This document shows, one piece after another, positions 28,401-39,495 of a DNA stretch of 64,000 nt. Source of the stretch: Mycolicibacterium tokaiense (lineage in GTDB: Bacteria; Actinomycetota; Actinomycetes; Mycobacteriales; Mycobacteriaceae); the NCBI RefSeq assembly GCF_010725885.1, contig NZ_AP022600.1:4960001-5024000 (forward strand), in the 5' to 3' direction. The position numbers and the translations under genes are program-made. A model generated the notes under the pieces. The model was not told where the DNA came from, searched no databases, and saw only the letters and a program-made list of their open reading frames with translations. Within the stretch, counting starts at the first letter, position 1. Each line of letters begins with the position of its first letter.

Positions 28401-30305
28401 ATGGGTAGACACAGCAAACCCGGGCCCGACGACGACGATGACGTGTACCTGCCGCCGCAGGACTCGGGCTTCGACGACGCGCAGTTCGACGACGACGAAA
28501 TAGATCCCGACGAGCGCTATCGCGCCGAACCCACCTCGAGCACAACCGATGACCGCTCGGTCTCCGACCAGCCGGACAACGAGACCACGGCGGTCATCCG
28601 GACCTCGGGACAGCTCTCGGGCGGGCACCGCAACGCCGGCGAGTGGACCGGCAGCCACCGCACCGTCGCGCCGGGCAGGCGCGGAGTCAGTGTGGGCGTG
28701 ATCGCCGCGCTGGTCACCGTCGTCGTCGTGGTGGGCGCGGTCATTCTGTGGCGCTTCTTCGGTGCTGCTCTCGACAGCCGCCGTGACGCCGCCGCGGCCA
28801 ACTGCCTGGAAGGCGAGATGACGGTCTCGGTGGTGGCCGACCCGGCGATCGCCGACCCGCTGGGCCCGCTGGCCGAGCGGTTCAACGGTTCGGCCAGCCC
28901 GGTGGGCGATCACTGCGTCAAGATCGCCATCCAGTCCGCCGACTCCGATGCCGTGATCGACGGGATCTCCGGGCAGTGGCCCAGTGATCTCGGCGGCAAA
29001 CCCGCGCTGTGGATCCCCGGCAGTTCGGTCTCGCCGGCCCGGCTGTCGGCCGCCGTGAACCCCCAGACCATCAGCGCCAGCACGTCGTTGGTCACCTCAC
29101 CGGTGGTGCTGGCCATCCGTCCGGAGCTGAAGCCGGCCGTGGAGAACGAAGGCTGGGCCGCGCTACCCGGCCTGCAGTCGCGGCCCGACAGCATCGACCT
29201 GCCCGGCTGGGGTTCGCTGCGCCTGGCCCTGCCCACCGTCGACGACAGCGACGCCGCCTACCTGGCCGCCGAGGCCGTGGCCGCCGGCGCTCCCGCCGGC
29301 GACGGCGCGGCCGCGGTCCGCACGCTGCGATCCGGGCAGCCCGAGCTCCCCGACCCCGAGGCCGGCACCGCGATGTCGGCCCTGCTGGACGCGGACAACC
29401 CGGCCGACGCCCCGGTGCACGCCGTGGCGACCACCGAACAGCAGCTGTTCACCCGCAGTACGGACCTGCCCGACGCCGCCGCCACCGTGACGGCCTGGAT
29501 GCCGAACGGGCCGACCCCGGTGGCGGACTTTCCCGCCGTTCTCCTGGACGGCGACTGGTTGTCCGATGAACAGGTGAGCGCGGCAAGCCAATTCGAACGC
29601 TTCCTGCGGCAGCCCGAACAGCAGCAGGAGCTGCGCAACGCGGGCTTCCGCACCACGGAGGGCACCCCGCCCGGCAACGACGTGACGCCGTTCGGTGAGG
29701 TCTCGGCGGCACCGGCGGTGGATGACCAGCAGCGGGTTGATCTCGCCGATGCGCTGACCGCACCGGCGGCCTCGCCGGTGGTGACGATCATGCTGGACCG
29801 CTCGCTGGACCTCGAACCCGTGCGCGATGCTCTCAAGGCGCGGATCGCGGCCCTGGCCCCGACCGCGGTGGTCGGCTTGACGACCTTCGACGGCGCCAGC
29901 GGGAGCACCGCGGTGGCACCGGGACCGCTGAGCGAGGACGCTCCTGCCCTGACCGCGGCGCTCGACGGGCTGACCACGGGATCCTCGGGCGCGGTCTCGT
30001 TCACCACGCTGCGCAACGTCATCACCGACGCCCGCTCCGGCTACCGGCCCGACCAGCCGAACTCGGTGCTCGTCATCACCGCGGGCCCGCACACCGATCA
30101 GTCGCTGGGCGCCGAAGGCCTACAGGACCTGGTCCGGGCCGGTGACCCCGCGCGGGCGGTGGCCGTCAACGTCATCAACGTCGGCGACGACCCCGACCGG
30201 CCCACCTGGGAAGCGGTGGCCGAGATCAGCGGCGGCACCTACGAGAACGTGCCCAACACGTCGGCGCCGGAGTTCGCAGCAGCCGTCGACACCCTGCTCA
30301 ACTGA
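28401..30305 (+). CDS. Membrane-anchored SBP-like/VWA-domain protein (Rv1836c-like)
   Basis: A 634-residue protein. Residues 1-90 are cytoplasmic, acidic and disordered (runs of Asp). One membrane helix follows at about 96-117, then a long extracytoplasmic part. The region after CLEGEMTVSVVADPAIA resembles a solute-binding fold, and a von Willebrand A domain begins at about residue 440 (VVTIMLDRSLDLEP, DxS metal-site start). It corresponds to Rv1836c, whose role is not established. Upstream, TAGACT just after the glcB stop may be a -10 element. A palindrome separates it from the convergent gcvP. Confidence 0.82.
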   Translation: MGRHSKPGPDDDDDVYLPPQDSGFDDAQFDDDEIDPDERYRAEPTSSTTDDRSVSDQPDNETTAVIRTSGQLSGGHRNAGEWTGSHRTVAPGRRGVSVGVIAALVTVVVVVGAVILWRFFGAALDSRRDAAAANCLEGEMTVSVVADPAIADPLGPLAERFNGSASPVGDHCVKIAIQSADSDAVIDGISGQWPSDLGGKPALWIPGSSVSPARLSAAVNPQTISASTSLVTSPVVLAIRPELKPAVENEGWAALPGLQSRPDSIDLPGWGSLRLALPTVDDSDAAYLAAEAVAAGAPAGDGAAAVRTLRSGQPELPDPEAGTAMSALLDADNPADAPVHAVATTEQQLFTRSTDLPDAAATVTAWMPNGPTPVADFPAVLLDGDWLSDEQVSAASQFERFLRQPEQQQELRNAGFRTTEGTPPGNDVTPFGEVSAAPAVDDQQRVDLADALTAPAASPVVTIMLDRSLDLEPVRDALKARIAALAPTAVVGLTTFDGASGSTAVAPGPLSEDAPALTAALDGLTTGSSGAVSFTTLRNVITDARSGYRPDQPNSVLVITAGPHTDQSLGAEGLQDLVRAGDPARAVAVNVINVGDDPDRPTWEAVAEISGGTYENVPNTSAPEFAAAVDTLLN

Positions 30306-30310
30306 CCCGC

Positions 30311-30365
30311 GAGACCGCGCAGGGTGCGCAGATTCGGGCGGAATCCACGCACCCTGTGCAGTCTC
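30311..30365. repeat. Intergenic palindrome between convergent genes
   Basis: Arms 30311-30335 and 30341-30365 pair over 25 bases with four mismatches and a five-base loop (outer GAGAC/GTCTC, inner GATTC/GAATC, core CAGGGTGCG/CGCACCCTG). It lies between the VWA gene and gcvP, so a bidirectional terminator role is plausible. Confidence 0.8.
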
Positions 30366-30432
30366 GGCTCGACGAACTAGGCGGGGTTGCTCGCCTGAGC
30401 TCCTCCCCGCCTCGTATCTCGGCGCATCGTCG

Positions 30433-33270
<2,838 letters not shown>

Positions 33271-33299
33271 GGGTGAACTCCTAGGCAGGACGAGCCGGT

Positions 33300-33505
33300 G
33301 CGTCCTCCCCCTCTGTCGTCGACCCGGACGGGCTGCCTGAGAGATTCGGCCCGGTCACCGTGGACGGGCCTTTCCCCATGGGCGGGTGCGTGCACCGCTT
33401 TCCAGAGGCATCGTGGCCGGGCGCGGTCCTGGGGCCTGAGAGGTTGACGGAGAGGTGTTGCTCCTTCGGCGCCTGTGACTGGCGGCCACAGAGCTCTCCC
33501 GCGCG
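33300..33505 (-). promoter_or_regulatory. Tandem glycine riboswitch of gcvP
   Basis: Reading the minus strand, aptamer 1 (about 33400-33505) shows GGGAGAG, GCCGAAGGAGCAA (33458-33470), CCTCTCAGGCC (33433-33443), AGGACCG and the closing CTCTGGAAAG. Aptamer 2 (about 33300-33398) shows ATCTCTCAGGC (33335-33345) and GACAGAGGGGGAGG near its 3' end, but its first conserved loop is altered to CGCCCATGGGGAAA. These are the Rfam glycine riboswitch signatures; the tandem sits 30-240 bases before the gcvP ATG. Confidence 0.93.
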
Positions 33506-33522
33506 AGGGCGATGCGCCCATC

Positions 33523-33528
33523 AGTTTA
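33523..33528 (-). promoter_or_regulatory. -10 element of gcvP
   Basis: TAAACT on the minus strand lies about 20 bases before the riboswitch. Its -35 region is weak. Confidence 0.5.
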
Positions 33529-33579
33529 GCGCGCAGCGAGGTCCGTTGCCGTCCAGGCCGAATCCGACAGCACGGACAT

Positions 33580-33605
33580 AAAAAAGGGGCCGCCGAAGCA
33601 GCCCC
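33580..33605 (-). terminator. Intrinsic terminator after resR
   Basis: On the minus strand GGGGCTGC and GCGGCCCC form an eight-pair stem on a TTCG tetraloop, followed directly by TTTTTT. This is a textbook intrinsic terminator about 33 bases past the resR stop. Confidence 0.9.
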
Positions 33606-33638
33606 GTGGAGCACGCGGTGAGCGCCGCCCGGTCCCGG

Positions 33639-34286
33639 TCAGCCGATCTTGCGGTCGCGGTGCTTACGGCGGGAGGCCAGCTCGTCCTCGGGAGCAGCGA
33701 TGGACTCGCCACCGTCGGCCCGTTCGCCCGGGAAGTCGGCGATGGCGCCGGTGAGCTCACGCATGGCCCCGGAGACGGCGATACCGAACACGCCCTGACC
33801 GCCCTGGAGCAGATCCACCACCTCTTCGGCGGAGGTGCACTCGTAGACGGTGGTGCCGTCCGAGAACAGGGTGATGTTGGCCAGATCCTGCACGCCGCGC
33901 TGACGCAGGTGGTCCACCGCGACGCGGATGTTGTGCAGCGAGATGCCCGTATCGAGCAGACGCTTGACGATCTTGAGGACCAGGATGTCCTTGAAGGAGT
34001 ACAGCCGCTGGCTGCCGGAGCCGGCGGCGCCGCGGATCGACGGCACCACCAGCGAGGTCCTGGCCCAGTAATCGAGCTGGCGGTAGGTGATGCCGGCGAT
34101 CTGGCACGCACTGGGCCCGCGGTAGCCGATCAGGGCGTCCGGCACCGAGTCGTCCGGGAACAGGCCAGGCTGCACCGGTTCGGTGACCACAGGCTCCTGG
34201 CTTGTCGTCGAGTCGTCGGCGCCAAGATCCAACTGCCCCTGACGTGGCTGCTCGCCCACCTGTGATTCCTCTCGCCGATCGGTCAC
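33639..34286 (-). CDS. resR: MerR-family regulator ResR (Rv1830-like)
   Basis: A 215-residue MerR-type regulator. Residues 1-40 are variable and acidic; the winged helix begins at GYRGPSACQIAGITYRQLDY, followed by SLVVPS and the SQRLYSFKDILVLKIVKRLLD helices. The C-terminal part (ITLFSDGTTVYECTSAEEVV) replaces the metal-binding region of classical MerR. It closely follows Rv1830, named resR because clinical mutations affect antibiotic resilience and growth and division genes. The GTG at 34286 has AGGAAG eight bases upstream. The 210 bases before it are non-coding, with TATGCT as a -10 candidate. Confidence 0.92.
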   Translation of the reverse strand: MTDRREESQVGEQPRQGQLDLGADDSTTSQEPVVTEPVQPGLFPDDSVPDALIGYRGPSACQIAGITYRQLDYWARTSLVVPSIRGAAGSGSQRLYSFKDILVLKIVKRLLDTGISLHNIRVAVDHLRQRGVQDLANITLFSDGTTVYECTSAEEVVDLLQGGQGVFGIAVSGAMRELTGAIADFPGERADGGESIAAPEDELASRRKHRDRKIG

Positions 34287-34497
34287 GTCGTCAGCTTCCT
34301 GCCCCGAGCCCGAGTGCCCTGAGCATACGCTTCCGGACAGGTCCCCGATGCCTACTGGACCCGCCAACGTGACCCAGTATGGGCCCGTCTGCGGACCGGG
34401 ATGTGGTCATTGCGGGCGTGTCGAATCCGGACCACCAGTTGAGACGCATCCGTGATCGGTCCGCGTTCGGAATGATTCCTGGGCGGGCGACAACCGC

Positions 34498-34992
34498 TCA
34501 GGTCGCCTTGAAATCGTCCGGTGACACGCTGTCGAGGAACTCCTTGAACTTCTCCACCTCGTCCTCGCGGACCGCGCCGGTGGCTTCCTCGTCGTTCTCG
34601 TCCGGGATCAGCAGACCCGCCTCGGCGAGCACCGCTTCCTCCACGTAGATCGGCACCCCCACGCGCAGCGCGATGGCCACCGAATCCGACGGCCGCGCCG
34701 ACACTGTGATGTCGCGGTCGAAGATCAGGTCGGCGTAGAAGGTGCCTTCCTGCAGATCGACGATCCGTACCTCTTTTAGAGTGTGGCCCAGGGCTGCGAT
34801 CACGTCGCGGAAGAGGTCGTGGGTCATGGGTCGCTGCGTCTCGACACCCTGTTGCTCCAGCGCAATCGCGGCTGCCTCGGACTGCCCGATCCAGATGGGC
34901 AGATAGCGGTCACCGTTGGACTCTCGCAGCAGCAGAACCGGCTGGTTCTGAGGTTGCTCGACACGAATGCCGACGACCCGCACTTCACCCAT
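34498..34992 (-). CDS. Bifunctional nuclease family protein (DUF151, Rv1829-like)
   Basis: A 164-residue protein with the DUF151/BFN domain at residues 1-130 (MGEVRVVGIRVEQPQNQPVL, YLPIWIGQSEAAAIALEQQG, SVSARPSDSVAIALR-like core read as TVSARPSDSVAIALRVGVPI). Related plant proteins show nuclease activity; the bacterial function is unproven. The C-terminal ~30 residues are acidic. GGAGGG precedes the ATG, and TAGACT further upstream may be a -10. It lies between the two MerR genes, as in M. tuberculosis. Confidence 0.9.
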   Translation of the reverse strand: MGEVRVVGIRVEQPQNQPVLLLRESNGDRYLPIWIGQSEAAAIALEQQGVETQRPMTHDLFRDVIAALGHTLKEVRIVDLQEGTFYADLIFDRDITVSARPSDSVAIALRVGVPIYVEEAVLAEAGLLIPDENDEEATGAVREDEVEKFKEFLDSVSPDDFKAT

Positions 34993-35072
34993 TGTGTGTC
35001 TGCCCTCCGCACTTGTCAGTGCTCTTCGACGCCCCGGTCACGATCACCGGTACGCCCTCGCGAGTCTAGTCC

Positions 35073-35810
35073 TCACCGGTTGAGTACGTCGCGCACAGCG
35101 GATTTCACCAGCGCGGTGTGCAAGGTGATGGCCAGCGCCGCGACTTCGCGGGCCAGATCGTCGGCCCGATCGCGGGCGCCGGTCTTGTCCGCCTTGGTCA
35201 GTGGCCCGGCGATCTGCGCGATCAGATCCGACTGCCGATCGGCGGCGGACCGGAAGGCCCGCAGGTGCCGCGGCTCCACACCGTAGTCGGCCAGCGCGCC
35301 GGCGCACTGCAGGATCGGCACGGTGTGCTCGTCGAAGAACCCGGCGGCGCCGGTGGTGATGACGCCCGCTTTGAGCAAGGCCGACAGCAGGTCGTGTGCC
35401 ACCCCGGCCGGCAGCCCGGACTGCTCGATGACGTCCTCACGGCGCAACCGGACCTTGGCCGGCCCCACCGCGGGGGACTCGTCGACTCCCGCCTCGGACA
35501 CCAGTCGCGGCACGCCGTACGACGAACCCGCCGCGGGCAGTTCCCCGTCGGGCTGGGCGTCCAACTGCGCCTTGATGACCTTCAGCGGCAGGTACTGGTC
35601 TCGCTGCGCGGTGAGGATGAACCGCAGCCGAGCACAGTCGTAGGCCGTGAACCTCCGATACCCGGACGCCGTTCGCCCAGGCGTAACCAACCCCTCGGCC
35701 TCCAGGAAACGGATCTTGGAGATGGTGACGTCCGGAAAATCGGGCCGCAGCGCATCGAGCACCGCGCCGATCGACATCCCGGCGAACGCGGGAGTATCGG
35801 GTGCGGTCAC
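35073..35810 (-). CDS. ftsR: MerR-family regulator FtsR (Rv1828-like)
   Basis: A 245-residue MerR-type regulator with an N-terminal winged helix ([55 protein letters not shown]) and a C-terminal helical domain ending SAVRDVLNR. The corynebacterial relative FtsR activates ftsZ, and Rv1828 is its counterpart. The GTG start shares its G with the garA TAG stop (TAGTG), so the two are co-translated. Confidence 0.9.
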   Translation of the reverse strand: MTAPDTPAFAGMSIGAVLDALRPDFPDVTISKIRFLEAEGLVTPGRTASGYRRFTAYDCARLRFILTAQRDQYLPLKVIKAQLDAQPDGELPAAGSSYGVPRLVSEAGVDESPAVGPAKVRLRREDVIEQSGLPAGVAHDLLSALLKAGVITTGAAGFFDEHTVPILQCAGALADYGVEPRHLRAFRSAADRQSDLIAQIAGPLTKADKTGARDRADDLAREVAALAITLHTALVKSAVRDVLNR

Positions 35811-36289
35811 TAGCTGTCGGGACCCCCGTCGTCACCCTTGGGGCCGGTCAGGAACACGAGCCGGAACTTGCCGATCTGCACCTCGTCGCCATTGGCCAGC
35901 ACCGCCGAGTCGACCGGCTCGCGGTTGACGTAGGTGCCGTTGAGGCTGCCGACGTCGACCACCTGGAACTCGCCGTTCTCCAGCCGGAACTCCGCGTGGC
36001 GGCGGCTGACGGTCACGTCGTCGAGAAAGATGTCGCTGTCGGGGTGACGCCCGGCGGACGTGCTGGCCTGATCCAGCAGGAAGCGGGAACCCGCGTTGGG
36101 TCCGCGCTTGACGACCAGCAGCGCCGAGCCGACGGGCAGCCCTTCGACTCCTGAGACGGCACCTTCGCCGCCGGTGGCCGGCGGGGCGTCCAGTTCGTTC
36201 AGGAAGTCGGCGCGAAACACCGAAGTCGTCTCGACCGTCACCTCTTCAGACACCTGGTCAGCACCCGGGTTGCTGTCCTTGTCCGTCAC
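35810..36289 (-). CDS. garA: FHA-domain metabolic regulator GarA
   Basis: A 159-residue FHA protein. The N-terminal phosphorylation motif [10 protein letters not shown] places Thr21 and Thr22 at the PknG and PknB sites. The FHA domain (about 55-148) has [20 protein letters not shown] and [12 protein letters not shown]. Unphosphorylated GarA inhibits alpha-ketoglutarate decarboxylase and NAD-glutamate dehydrogenase and activates glutamate synthase; phosphorylation makes the FHA domain bind its own tail. AGGAG six bases before the GTG supports the start. First gene of a garA-ftsR unit. Confidence 0.97.
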   Translation of the reverse strand: MTDKDSNPGADQVSEEVTVETTSVFRADFLNELDAPPATGGEGAVSGVEGLPVGSALLVVKRGPNAGSRFLLDQASTSAGRHPDSDIFLDDVTVSRRHAEFRLENGEFQVVDVGSLNGTYVNREPVDSAVLANGDEVQIGKFRLVFLTGPKGDDGGPDS

Positions 36290-36434
36290 ACGCTGCTCCT
36301 CACTGGACTGCTTGTGGCGATTGTCGCCGGTGAACTGTGCTGCCTACCGTCGTGATGTCGACGTTACCGCGCCGTCGGCACGATTGCCCCCAGCACGGTA
36401 GGAAACACGGCTGGCAGGCACCCTAACAACTACC

Positions 36435-36830
36435 TCACTCCGTCAGCGTGGCGCGGTACGCCTCGGCGTCCAGCAGGCCCCCGAATCCGGCGTCGAGTTC
36501 GCCCGGCTGAGCCTGCAGCTCCACCAGCCAGCCCGCACCGTAGGGATCGGAGTTGACCAGGTCGGGGCTGGCCTCCAGATCACCGTTGACGGCAACCACT
36601 TTCGCGGTCAGCGGGGCGTAGAGGTCGGAGACCGACTTGGTGGACTCCACCTCGCCGAACGCGTCGCCGGAGGTGAGTTCCGTGCCCGTGTCGGGCAGTT
36701 GCACGAACACCACGTCCCCCAGGGCGGACTGCGCGTAGTCGGTGATGCCGACTCGCACGGTGTCGTCGCCGGTGCGACGGACCCATTCGTGTTCAGGGGT
36801 GTACGACAGATCGGCTGGGATCTCGCTCAC
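36435..36830 (-). CDS. gcvH: Glycine cleavage system H protein
   Basis: A 131-residue lipoyl carrier that shuttles the aminomethyl group between P, T and L proteins. The lipoylated Lys65 lies in [24 protein letters not shown] and [12 protein letters not shown] are standard. GTG start at 36830. It lies between garA and the DUF881 genes, so it is transcribed separately from gcvP, and no second riboswitch is visible in its short leader. Confidence 0.97.
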   Translation of the reverse strand: MSEIPADLSYTPEHEWVRRTGDDTVRVGITDYAQSALGDVVFVQLPDTGTELTSGDAFGEVESTKSVSDLYAPLTAKVVAVNGDLEASPDLVNSDPYGAGWLVELQAQPGELDAGFGGLLDAEAYRATLTE

Positions 36831-36868
36831 GGTCGGTTCTCACTCCACTCGATGGTTTTCAGACCAGG

Positions 36869-37603
36869 TCATTTGACTGGCTGAGCGTATTGGCGCGGTT
36901 TCGGTTGCCGCAAGGCGGTCACGTCAACGCGGTCGGACTGCTGGATCGACATCGATCCACCGACCCGCTCGACGCTGTCCACCGCGCCACCGGGGATGTT
37001 CAGCGCGGCGGCCAGGGTGGGCGGATCCCCGATCGCCAGAACCGAATAGGGCGGGCTGAGCACCGTGTCGTCGATCTCGAGGGCACCCGGGTTGCCCACC
37101 ACCCAGGTGTCCACACCCACCCGCAGAGCCCGCTCACCCGAGCGGATCTCCATGGCTTCGGCGCCGGCGGCCCGCAGTTCGTTGATCACGTCGAGCATCG
37201 TCTCGGCCGACACACCCGCGGCGGGGTCGTCGATGACGACGGTGACACCGGGTCCGGTGGCCCCCACGGTCCCGATCAGGATGGACAGCGCCGCCAGTCG
37301 GGCCCTGGCGTTGTCGATCGCCGCCTGATCGGAACTGCCCGCGGCCTGCAGCGACGCCAGGGTGCGCTGCAGTTCGGCCACCTCGGTGCTCAGCGCCGCC
37401 TCGCGCTGCTGCAACGAGTCCAGCAGCACCAGCAGATCCGCGGGGCGGGCCGTCTCCAGTGAGTCCCCGGATTCGGTCTGGCGCACCTGGGTGGCGATCG
37501 CGACACCCAGCACCAGGCACAGCAGCACCGCGAGCACACCGAACACCATCTGCGAGCGGGTCCGGGTGGGCAGTTCGTGCTTGCCGTGGGGATGGTCGGT
37601 CAT
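36869..37603 (-). CDS. DUF881 membrane-anchored protein (Rv1825-like)
   Basis: A 244-residue protein with an N-terminal membrane helix (residues 19-38), a coiled-coil stretch rich in Leu, Gln and Glu (about 55-95), and a DUF881 domain to about residue 230 (GPGVTVVIDDPAAGVSAETM, INELRAAGAEAMEI, YSVLAIGDPPTLAAAL). The C-terminal domain faces outward. DUF881 proteins are linked to cell envelope or division loci in Gram-positives, but the molecular role is unknown. The ATG overlaps the preceding gene's stop (TGATG). Confidence 0.87.
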   Translation of the reverse strand: MTDHPHGKHELPTRTRSQMVFGVLAVLLCLVLGVAIATQVRQTESGDSLETARPADLLVLLDSLQQREAALSTEVAELQRTLASLQAAGSSDQAAIDNARARLAALSILIGTVGATGPGVTVVIDDPAAGVSAETMLDVINELRAAGAEAMEIRSGERALRVGVDTWVVGNPGALEIDDTVLSPPYSVLAIGDPPTLAAALNIPGGAVDSVERVGGSMSIQQSDRVDVTALRQPKPRQYAQPVK

Positions 37604-37935
37604 CAGGCCCCGAACAGCTTGCGGCGCAGGGCCGCGGCGTTGCCGAAGATGCGGATGCCCAGGACGACGATGATCGCCGTGGACAGCTGGGTGCCCACCC
37701 CCAGCTGGTCGCCGACGTAGACGATCAGGGCGGCCACCAGCACGTTGAACACGAAGGACACCACGAACACCTTCGCGTCGAAGATGTGCTCGAGGTAGGC
37801 CCGCAGTCCGCCGAACACTGCGTCCAGTGCCGCCACCACGGCGATCGGCAAGTACGGCGCGATGACCTCGGGGACATCGGGCTGGAACACCAGGCCCAGC
37901 ACGATGCCGACCACCAGCGCTGCGATCCCGATCAC
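37603..37935 (-). CDS. SBP/DUF1290 small membrane protein (Rv1824-like)
   Basis: A 110-residue protein with three hydrophobic segments, family DUF1290: GIAALVVGIVLGLVFQPDVP, YLPIAVVAALDAVFGGLRAY and VSFVFNVLVAALIVYVGDQL. Always found beside DUF881 genes and of unknown function. GTG at 37935 has GGGAGA seven bases upstream. It sits between two DUF881 genes, an arrangement kept across actinobacteria. Confidence 0.88.
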   Translation of the reverse strand: MIGIAALVVGIVLGLVFQPDVPEVIAPYLPIAVVAALDAVFGGLRAYLEHIFDAKVFVVSFVFNVLVAALIVYVGDQLGVGTQLSTAIIVVLGIRIFGNAAALRRKLFGA

Positions 37936-37960
37936 CGGTACATCTCCCGAATCTCCAAAC

Positions 37961-38875
37961 TCATGGGCCGATCTGCGTCGCGAACACGATGTCACGGGTG
38001 GCGCCGGTGGGCACGGTCAGACCATCGCCGGCGCTGACCGTCACCCCCACCCCGTAGGACGCCTCGAGCAGCCGCAGCCGCACCAGGGCCGGGCTGCGGT
38101 CGAAGCCGTCGCGCAGTGTGTTCTGCGGTCCCAGCGCGACGATCTCGTAGGGGCTGGCGATGGGGTGGTTGTCGACGAGGATCGCGCCGCCCGCCTGCCG
38201 GATGGTCACGTTCGGGCCCACTCGGATGCCGTCCACCGCAACGGCTTCCGCGCCCGCAGCCCACAGCGAGTTGACCACCAGCTGCAGGTCGCGGTCCAAG
38301 ATCACCTGGCGACTGCCCGGCACCCGCTCTTTGGACACGTCGGTCAGGTCCCGGGACACGCCGGGGTCGGTGACCGACACGGTGATCCCCGGCCCGATCA
38401 TCGGCGTGCTGCCGGCAGGAAGGTTGAGCTGGTCGAGCTCGGTGAGCAGCTGTTGGCCCTCGGCGTCGTCGGCGAGCTGGCGGCGCTGGATGTCGTCGAC
38501 CTCCGCGGCCAGCGTGTCGCGGCGGGAGACCAGCTCATCGGTGCCGGCTTCGGCGGAGCGCACGCTGCCGGCCAGCACGTGTTGGGCCTCGCTCACCCCG
38601 GGGGCGGTGGAACGGGCCTGCGCCACGGCGACGGCGAACACCGCGGCGATCAGCAGGGCCGCCAGCGCCTGCCACAGCCGGCGCGCAGCCCGTGACGGCG
38701 GTGCCGACGCCGACGCCCTGGCTTCGGCCGCCGCAGCGTAACCGGGGTCGAGGTGTTCGGACAGCAGCTGGCGCAGCAACGACGGCACGGGCAGCTTCTG
38801 CACCGCCTTGAGCCGGTCGGTGTCCAGTCCAGCGACGGGGTCGTAGCCGCCGAGCGCACGATCTCCCCCGGTCAT
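37961..38875 (-). CDS. DUF881 membrane-anchored protein (Rv1823-like)
   Basis: A 304-residue second DUF881 protein. It has a cytoplasmic N-terminus of about 65 residues with [19 protein letters not shown], a membrane helix near 70-90, a coiled coil ([20 protein letters not shown]), and the DUF881 domain ([45 protein letters not shown]). Its ATG overlaps the pgsA2 stop (ATGA), so the two are coupled. Confidence 0.88.
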   Translation of the reverse strand: MTGGDRALGGYDPVAGLDTDRLKAVQKLPVPSLLRQLLSEHLDPGYAAAAEARASASAPPSRAARRLWQALAALLIAAVFAVAVAQARSTAPGVSEAQHVLAGSVRSAEAGTDELVSRRDTLAAEVDDIQRRQLADDAEGQQLLTELDQLNLPAGSTPMIGPGITVSVTDPGVSRDLTDVSKERVPGSRQVILDRDLQLVVNSLWAAGAEAVAVDGIRVGPNVTIRQAGGAILVDNHPIASPYEIVALGPQNTLRDGFDRSPALVRLRLLEASYGVGVTVSAGDGLTVPTGATRDIVFATQIGP

Positions 38876-39486
38876 CTGCGCCCCGCGGGCGCTCGGGGTA
38901 ACCGCCGGATCACCATCGTCAGCTGGATGACGTAGAGCACGAAGGACCACACGTACATGTAGATCCCCCAGATCAGAAAGCCCCACCCGCAGACACCGAG
39001 GACGTTCGCCCAGGATGCATCCCACTGACCCACCAGGATCAGCGGGAACCCGGACATCAGCGCGAACGTCGCCGCCTTGCCGATGTAGGTGACCGGCAGC
39101 GCGGTCAGGCCGCGGCTGCGCAGCAGCGGCAGCATGGCCGCCAGCAACCCGTCACGCACGATCAGGATGGCGATCACCCACCACGGCACGATGCCCGCCA
39201 AGCCCAGCGACAGCGGCACCGCGATCATGTAGAGCCGGTCGACCGCCGGATCCAGCAACTCCCCCAGCCGCGACGACTGGTCGGCGAAGCTGCGCGCGAT
39301 CTTGCCGTCCAGCCAGTCCGAGGCGCCGCTGAACATCAGGATGCCGACCGCCCACAGCGAGGCCACCTGGCTTTCGGTGCCCAGCAACAGGTACACGAAC
39401 ACCGGGATGAGGAGCAGGCGAATGGCCGACAGCACGTTCGGCACTGTCAGAACGCGGTCGCGCGTGCCCCCCGGCGCAGGCGTCAT
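38872..39486 (-). CDS. pgsA2: CDP-alcohol phosphatidyltransferase PgsA2
   Basis: A 204-residue membrane enzyme with the complete CDP-OH motif from residue 60: DG..AR........G...D...D (Asp60, Gly61, Ala64, Arg65, Gly75, Asp79, Asp83). Five or six membrane helices follow the usual plan. It is named after Rv1822, annotated as phosphatidylglycerophosphate synthase; the true head group is not certain. It is the second gene of the secA2-pgsA2-DUF881 run. Confidence 0.88.
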   Translation of the reverse strand: MTPAPGGTRDRVLTVPNVLSAIRLLLIPVFVYLLLGTESQVASLWAVGILMFSGASDWLDGKIARSFADQSSRLGELLDPAVDRLYMIAVPLSLGLAGIVPWWVIAILIVRDGLLAAMLPLLRSRGLTALPVTYIGKAATFALMSGFPLILVGQWDASWANVLGVCGWGFLIWGIYMYVWSFVLYVIQLTMVIRRLPRAPAGRR

Positions 39487-39495
39487 GGGGTGAAC

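Noticed and set aside
36290..36434. Glycine riboswitch or RNA gene between garA and gcvH
   Set aside because: No riboswitch motif or stable fold was recognised; the 145 bases probably hold only the garA promoter.
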